DNA from: Dysidea avara
Taxonomy: Eukaryota; Porifera; Demospongiae; Dictyoceratida; Dysideidae
Assembly: GCF_963678975.1 (NCBI RefSeq)
Contig: NC_089275.1
Span: 36,246,819 to 36,310,818 of the forward strand
Direction of reading: 5' to 3'
Length of the DNA stretch: 64,000 nucleotides
Under the pieces are notes generated by a model. The model ran no database searches and was not told the origin of the DNA. It worked only from the letters and a program-made list of their open reading frames with translations. Shown here in pieces: positions 57,561-64,000 of the stretch. Both the position numbers and the translations under genes were made by a program. Numbering within the stretch: position 1 is the stretch's first letter; every line of letters begins with the position of its first letter.

Positions 57561-59611
57561 AAATGAGGGTGAATTTTATGTGTGAATCAACTGAGTATAG
57601 ACGTTTGGGCATTTAGACCCAGTTGTTAAACGGGCTTGTCACTTATAGTATTCATCCCAGTCATTTAGTTCATAATGCATTTGATGAGCAGGGTGGTAAT
57701 CGTGGTTAATAATTAATATTCAAAATAATAAGTCATAATTATTTTGTGCAATCACTTTTATGTAATCAAAGCCCACTGTGTTATTTACTAGCAATTCATT
57801 CAAATATTATTTACTTTGAAGTTATCCTAACGATAGGACTGCTTATAACTAAGTCAAGCTTCATGGGTACTATCTGTGACTTTAGAGTAATAGTAATAGA
57901 TTTGGTGAAGAATTATTGCATGCAGACTGTGGCACATCAGAACAATTTTCAGTATTGTAGCCAGTCTCTCACCCTCATGTTCACATGAATCAGTGTCCCA
58001 AATTTTGCGTACATACATACCTAAATACACAAATCAGTTTCACAACTTTGTGGAGTCTTCTTTGCTGCAACAATGAAGATACATTGCCAAACTAATTACT
58101 CTAACCTTTGTTATAATATTATAATACATCTGAATGTGGTTACAACTTTATGATAACTATAATAGGTATATTATGGTATAATACAGTACAGTATTGAAAA
58201 GTTTAAGTCATGAATCAGTGGTAATAATGACACCTCAGTATCTACCAGTACATCTGATAGTACCATCCATGGTTACATTAAGCTAGTTATAGGATCATGT
58301 GTTATATTGAAGGATATTCACTGTTCTTGTTGGCAAATATTAGGCATAATATGTGCTTGGCTTATATATATGCTAGTTTAACTTCTTACTTGTGAAATGT
58401 ATGTCACCCTAATAGAGCAGCCGGGTAGTCAAAGACATGGCTGTTTATTAGAGTATGTTATGAAATGATATTTTAACTAGCCAAACATTACTACATAATA
58501 TCTCCATAATATTGACATTTCTTGTCAGAATCAAGCATATTAGGCAGAGTTTTAGCACTACACCATGAATAGGTAAAATCAAAAGCAAAATGGGTTAGTT
58601 GGTTCTCAATTAGGTTGATGTTTATACAGACTCAAGCAATGCTATGACCTCTTGTATAAGGAATGGGACTTAGTGTAATAAGTTTGACCAGTTAACATTT
58701 TAGTATAACTGTTCAAACGTTAGTTAATAAGTGTGAATAAGATTTATGGATTTAAAAAAAAATCTTTTTCATAGTAGAACAAGCTTAACTTTTATGCACT
58801 GCAGCTGTACATATATATGTGTTTCCTTAGCTATATAAATTATAGCTATACACAGTGCATCTAGGTCACATATATACACATGCAGGTCTTGCACTGGAAA
58901 TGAACAATTTGAGAGTCTGTAAAATCCTTTGTACAGAACATTTCTGGAATTCTTCTTGCACTGACAGTAGGTTTATCACAGTGTAAGCAAGGCTTTAGTG
59001 ATGTCCAGACCATCTTTCTCAATCTCAACTTGCAAGGCTGCCAGAAATTAAGTGTCCATTGTATACTCAAAAACTACACCATAGACTGGAGTGCTATGCC
59101 AGTGTAATGCTAACACATTAGATGGATATTTCAAACTTTGGAGCTTCCAAGATTATTTATAGATATCATGGGATATATTAATGGATATTCCAAGTTTATT
59201 TTAAGAAATGTTGCTAACCTAGGAGCATAATGTGAGCATAATGGGAACACTGAAGAGCATAATAGACAAAAAGTTTGGAAAATTTCTGAAAGCATTTTGA
59301 GCGAAATATTGAACATATTTGACTCAGGCCTACCCATATGGTTATGCACAAAACAATTAGAATTTTTCATATCTAGCATACTGCTGTATTATATAGTAGA
59401 ATGTATATTTCAAAATTTTTCTATTAATTCAAGGTATTTAATGGTTTATTCCACCCACAAGTGGGTAGAAATTGAGAATGAAATGCTCCATTTGGAAACT
59501 AAACATTTAATGTGTCAAATGTTCCCATATGGGTGATTTTCCATGTATGCTACATCCATTATTTGTAGAAAACTGATAATACAAAATCTAACTTTAATGC
59601 TAGCATTATTT
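57561..59611. other. Gene-poor stretch
   Basis: No gene supported. 58405-58460 holds an inverted pair of the dispersed motif ('caccctaatagagcag' and 'ctgtttattagagta'). 59225-59300 contains fragments of the hAT MITE interior ('gagcataatgtgagcataatggg'). 59400-59545 resembles half of the 40464-40765 MITE. The 80-residue ORF at 57746-57988 and the 69-residue ORF at 58861-59070 have no recognisable domain. Confidence 0.45.
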
Positions 59612-59860
59612 GTGACTGGGCCTGCAAAAATAGAGCATGTGGGCACATGACTTTTGCCTACTTTTTCAAACTTTCATCACTCATAACGTATTGTACCATT
59701 ATGCTATAGCAATGCAATTTTTAATTCTTTGCAAGCATTAAACTGGTTTTCTGATGCAAGTTACAGACTGCAAATATTCGGTTCCAATACTGAGATATGA
59801 CCTGTAGAGTGACGGGGTGTAGTTTGTGCTCACATGCCCTGTTTTTGCAGGCCCAGTCAC
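59612..59860. mobile_element. GTGACTGGGCC-type MITE
   Basis: The left end GTGACTGGGCCTGCAAAAAT pairs with the reversed right end GTGACTGGGCCTGCAAAAAC. Exact 4-bp duplication ATTT (59608-59611 and 59861-59864). Very similar ends suggest a young copy. Confidence 0.94.
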
Positions 59861-60044
59861 ATTTCATGATTCAAAAGCACCTATTATTCTCAAATAAGTA
59901 ATGTGATTATTACATAGCATTTCAAGCAAACAATTGCAGAAAGATTGATATGATGCTCACAAAATCACCACTCTCATAAATTTCATACTAAAGTTAACAC
60001 ATAAAGTACACATAACATGGATTGCTATTAACACAGATTATCAG

Positions 60045-60571
60045 CTAGTGACTTTTACAATTCAGTGGTCTGATTTTCATTTCCATAAATGGTAGAGCAA
60101 GCCCCTGACCATTGAGGTGTATTGCATCCTTTACATTGTAGTAACTATGTGCTCTGATTAGGCTACACCTTCTGTACCACCATCCACCATTATTATTCCA
60201 AATCACACAACTGCCTTCTGCTGACAAGTCTTTATCACAATCACATGAAGTAAAGTTCATATTGTTCAATCCATGATAGTATCCATTATCATTAAGTGGA
60301 TCACAGAGTCCAACACTATCAAACCCTGATATGGTCAATCAATACTGATCTTCTGCTGGTCCTACTGCAAACTGTTTGTAATGAAGATAAGATAGTCTAT
60401 TCGAAGCTCCAAATTTACATGACTGGTGTAGCAGTGAATAGATCTTAACCCAAGCCAAAATTTTCCATCAAGGCTATCAAATCCATCTTAATATTCCACC
60501 CAAATCAACACTTCCATCTTGTCTCCTCTCAATGTTAGTCCATCTTCCTCCTCCTGAGATAGTATCACAAT
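60045..60571 (-). pseudogene. FReD lectin gene F, 5'-deleted and decayed
   Basis: Related to genes A/D. The C-terminal 97 residues are open (SGFDSVGLCDPL, GGWWYRRC, LPFMEMKIRPLNC), but the calcium-site motif has changed from DRDND to CDCDKD. Upstream, TGA replaces an Arg codon before LTISG, and deletions occur near 60395 and 60500. The signal peptide, stem and first part of the FReD are missing: at about 60571 the YCDT segment joins directly to the family 5' UTR ('tactacaataatcgactgtg'). It is the most decayed member, so this locus is older than the 8.5-kb duplication. Confidence 0.9.
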
Positions 60572-61290
60572 ACTACAATAATCGACTGTGAATTGTTGAA
60601 TGTACATGAGAGTTGTATGTTTATATCCTTCCATGTTTCCTAACGAAGAAAAAGCTACATTTTATTGAGTAGTTCAAATACTGTAACTACATATAGTAGC
60701 TGTTTATAATCAGTAATGAGGTTCATCATGTATAAACTACTTACTTATATACACACACACTGTGCATGTGCATGTCTATATAATGTACATACAGTCATAG
60801 AATCACATGTCAATGTCACTTGACAGTGTCATATATTACTACTAGGGAGTTTGCATAATAACATTATGTCATTTTGCCACTTTGACTGCTATTTCTAACT
60901 AAAGAGTTATTTTTGTTGCTTTTTGGGCCACAATGATATTATATTGTCAGTTGACATAATATCATTGCAGTCATTTCTTGGCTGCCACCTTTGATACTGT
61001 ATTTCATTCTGTACTAGTCGTTTTCTGTTGTATAATAGCAATTTTTCAATTTTTTACAAATGTTTTGTCTGTTGTGTAATTCTTTTACCTGTGGTGTTAA
61101 ATTGTATTCATGCGTATGTGCATATATGTACTTTGTTTTTGGGAACACATTAGCAGGCTATATGCCTTTTGTGTACACATGTCATTGATAAGAATGAATA
61201 ATCTATATCTGTTATGATACACATCTTTTTCATACTAGCCAATATTTAAGAAAGCCGCACTCTTTATTAATATATATCTTGGCTGTTTTG
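60572..61290. repeat. Diverged upstream region of gene F
   Basis: Shares order and sequence with 42580-43620 upstream of gene A, including 'tatatccttccatgtttcctaac', the 'attgtcagttgacataatatcattgcagtc' stretch and a foldback-arm relative at 60970-61290. It lacks the GTGACC MITE found at 42879. It supports an older, third duplication of the A-type unit. Confidence 0.75.
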
Positions 61291-62195
61291 ATTAGTTAGT
61301 GTTTGTATGTGAAAGGCTATATAAATCATATATTTTTACATGTATCTCTTTATAAACCCAAATAGCAAGGGAAGACCAGTTATATTTTGTTTCTGTGAGT
61401 AGTTGAATTAAATAACTTGAATGACTCAAAATGCACCAACTTTCTTAGTCTGCATGCCTCTAACTACATATTTACTAACTCAAAAGTTTCTGTATAGGCT
61501 AGATTCAGCCCAGAATCTTTAATGGTTTCAAGGAAAACAGTTAGTACTGTAAACTGTGTGGACAAATAATGCTTAATTTGCTTATCTAAGCTTAGCATGT
61601 TTCTTTTCTGAATACATGTTCTACTTATAGACAGCTACGAGACTGCAGAAATCAGTTTAACTATTCACAATCCACAGACAATGTTACTCAATTTTGGGAA
61701 TAAAATGTATAGCATACAAACACGTCTATCATCAAGTTAGCTAAATCTTAATAGTCTATGAAAATCAATGGCAGATCCAAGATGTCCCTCCCCTCTTTCC
61801 TCCTTTTGTGGAGGAGCCATACTTCTTTGCAAACTATTAAACCTTCTCAGGCCAAAATCAATTTACACTGTATGACTGTTTGAGTGTGTGAGTGTACACA
61901 TGTATGTATGTAATTCAATCTGAAAATCATATAAATATTTATATTGGTACGTAGCAGCAACAACTTTGGAGAGTATGGGTTGACAATGTGTTGTGCATAC
62001 TTGCTGTATGGCTATTCCTTCACAAACACAAAACAAAGCAAAACTGTACAGGTATTTTTATGGTGAATGTAAGGCTTATACATCGCAAAGGTAGAAGCAA
62101 ATAATTGAAATATGTGTACATATGCAAGTATGTCTTAGACTATTAGAATACAATGCACGCAAAACTATTTTTGCGAAATATATTTACATGTATAG
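61291..62195. other. Gene-poor spacer before gene G's 3' end
   Basis: No gene recognised. The 3' UTR of gene G presumably runs into its right end. No clear AATAAA was assigned. Confidence 0.4.
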
Positions 62196-62966
62196 TCAAC
62201 TCCTGTAGCAATTCAGTGGTCTAATTTTCATTTCCATAAAGGGGAGATGATGCCATTGATGATTAATATACATTGTATATTTGCTGCCATAGACAAAATG
62301 AGGTCTAACTACACTGCATGCTCTGTGCCACCATGGACCATGATAAGCTGCACAATTAGAACGAGAATGTAAGTCATTGTCACGATCATTTGTGGTGAAT
62401 TTCATGTTATTCAGGATGTGATTTCTATCATACATAAATGGATCTGTCAATGCAACACCATCATATCCTGATATACTCAATTGATACTGATTCTCAGATG
62501 ATGCTACAGAAAACTGTTTGTATGACAGATAAGATTGTGTTCCATTGGTAAAATTAATATCAATACGTAGCTCCCACCTTCCAATACTAGTCAAACAATG
62601 TATGGAATGTAGTCCATACCAAAATTCTCCTGTAAGATCACCAAATCCTTCTTCATATTCTACCCAACCTCTGTTGAAAAAGTCAACACTTCCATCTTGT
62701 CTCCTCTGAATAACAGTCCATCCTCCACCGGCAGTAAGAGTGTCACAGTATACTTTAGTAAGTGTTGATTGACAGTTTCCACAGAAATTCTTCACATCAT
62801 ACACTTTGGGCTTGTTAACAACTGAACTGAATTTAGAATAACTAAATCCAAGATTGCAGCAGTTCTCAATTGGATCATTATCACGAATTATACAATCATT
62901 ACCATCAGCTTCAACTAGTACTATTCCTAGACTAACTAAAACTACTAGTGTTATAATAGTAGTCAT
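62196..62966 (-). CDS. Secreted fibrinogen-related-domain lectin, gene G
   Basis: Intact single exon, 256 residues. Signal peptide 1-20, C-type stem (DGNDCIIRDNDPIENCC, FCGNCQS) and FReD with [43 protein letters not shown] sequons, NDRDND, a one-residue insertion at SRSNCA, GPWWHRAC, and the end LPFMEMKIRPLNC. The C-terminal third differs strongly from gene C (for example MYDRNHILNNMKF, VVRPHFVYGSKYTMYINHQWHH), with GPWW in place of GGWW. It is the most upstream gene of the array. Homology to the gene C locus extends to about 63370. Confidence 0.95.
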   Translation of the reverse strand: MTTIITLVVLVSLGIVLVEADGNDCIIRDNDPIENCCNLGFSYSKFSSVVNKPKVYDVKNFCGNCQSTLTKVYCDTLTAGGGWTVIQRRQDGSVDFFNRGWVEYEEGFGDLTGEFWYGLHSIHCLTSIGRWELRIDINFTNGTQSYLSYKQFSVASSENQYQLSISGYDGVALTDPFMYDRNHILNNMKFTTNDRDNDLHSRSNCAAYHGPWWHRACSVVRPHFVYGSKYTMYINHQWHHLPFMEMKIRPLNCYRS

Positions 62967-63060
62967 TGTAGACTAGTCAACACTGATCAACTCTAGTTCA
63001 CTACTATAATAATTGACTGTGAACTGTTGAAAGTACATGAGAGATTTTATACTGTTGTGT
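62967..63060 (-). promoter_or_regulatory. FReD gene G promoter with TATA box
   Basis: TATAAAA (minus strand) at 63045-63051, about 80-85 bp upstream of the ATG, in the conserved block ('gactagtcaacactgatcaac'). Confidence 0.65.
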
Positions 63061-64000
63061 ACTTCCTAATAAGGACACACTACACTTTAACATCCTGTAA
63101 TGAGTATATAGATATATCCTAATATGGTTATCACAGTAATGAAGGATGAAGTTCAGTTAGGTGACAAAGTGTACAATGTTAACTATTTACTATATCAACC
63201 ACAGATAATTAGTTTATACAAACCACCTATATACCTACAGATATACCTCACACTTTCACACAATAATGTTAGGCTATATACCCTTGACAGTATACATTAC
63301 TGTACATATTTGCACTGCACACATACAGTTTTCCATGTATATATAATAATGGTTTCCTGATTCAGTTCAACATACCTCGCACACCGCCAGAGAGTATCTC
63401 TCTGGGGCTGACCAGCAGTAAAGCAACTGCCATGAAGACATATAATGGCTGAGTGCAAAAGGAAAAATGGCAATCTGCAACAAATAAAAGAGATGACAAA
63501 ATCATAATTATTTCTGGCTAGTCGTTTGTATGTAATTTTTGTTTGTTTGTTCATTCCACCTAAAGCAGAAAACACAAGAGGTGCGAATGATGCCCTCTCT
63601 GTTTCATGAAAACGTTGTACATATGTTCCTCATTTCTCTCAGTAATGTGATGAAAACAGCTGGCAGAAGAAGTGCAATGATTTGTGGATGCCAACAGATT
63701 GAAAACATAAACATCAAAGAAAACGTGTTGATGGTGAACACCCCTGAAAGTTTGAGCTCTCACATCCAAGCGAGTACCACATTCATTGCTTACAGAGCAA
63801 TGAAAGAATCATTCATTGGTAACAGGCTGCAAACTATTTTCAGTGGCTACATTAGGACACACTGACACATTTCTGACATTAATTGGGCTGTAAGGACTCT
63901 GATCTCATTATGATATCTAGTTGGATAACTGCCATGTGAGCAAGTAAAGGCATGCTCAACTAAAAGTAAAGGTCAGCCATATTGAAGACAAACTGCATCT
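63061..64000. other. End of the FReD array and unique flank
   Basis: 63061-63370 is collinear with the upstream region of gene C (48420-48730). After 'gattcagttca' the sequence is unique. A plus-strand 108-residue ORF (63539-63865) contains AGRRSAMICGCQQIENINIKENV. I recognise no domain, and it may be a non-coding transcript or chance. Confidence 0.4.

Overview
The window looks like animal nuclear DNA that is AT-rich and heavily colonised by repeats. The genes that can be read are intron-containing or single-exon eukaryotic genes, and no bacterial operon structure is visible. A tandem array of secreted fibrinogen-related-domain (FReD) lectin genes, a KDZ/Zisupton-type transposase gene, and a transposon ORF family that I know from cnidarian and sponge genomes together suggest an early-branching metazoan. 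A sponge, probably a demosponge, is my best guess. That is inference: no marker gene in the window fixes the species.

Region 1 (about 1-26 kb). Two arrays of the same 20-bp minisatellite, in opposite orientation (98-1866 and 24315-25769), bracket about 22 kb. Between them lie an eight-exon KDZ transposase gene on the minus strand (3895-12783), a divergently placed plus-strand gene ending in a PHD finger (13442-14398), a decayed transposon ORF (17.35-18.24 kb), a 5'-truncated LINE tail (20.7-21.3 kb) and several MITEs. Just outside the right array are a reverse-transcriptase fragment with a YADD motif and a small intact single-exon ORF that may be GIY-YIG-like.

Region 2 (about 27-38 kb). This begins with a TGCC microsatellite. 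A 6.4-kb satellite of about 31-bp monomers follows, with 636-bp and 2743-bp higher-order periods. The same hAT-type MITE insertion is carried in both 2743-bp copies. After the satellite come a near-perfect foldback element and a broken copy of the 'SHEEA/TVDTD/FTGCDT' transposon ORF. Inverted copies of a roughly 280-bp repeat sit at about 28.0 and 37.9 kb.

Region 3 (about 38-63.4 kb). This is a minus-strand tandem FReD cluster. Three loci read intact (41774-42529, 47568-48326, 62196-62966) and four are broken (43972-44716, 52290-53031, 54364-55095, 60045-60571). One further locus is only a promoter with about five codons (38.09-38.20 kb). An 8.5-kb block holding two of the genes is duplicated (38.09-46.59 and 48.31-56.95 kb). 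Comparing its two copies gives clean paralogous empty sites for later MITE insertions. All family members share a signal peptide, a short Cys-rich stem, the FReD and a TATA box about 80-100 bp upstream. They diverge mainly in the C-terminal half of the domain that forms the ligand pocket, as expected of a diversifying, possibly innate-immune, lectin family.

No tRNA, rRNA or CRISPR array was recognised. The long leucine/cysteine-rich ORFs over the minisatellites are repeat artefacts.
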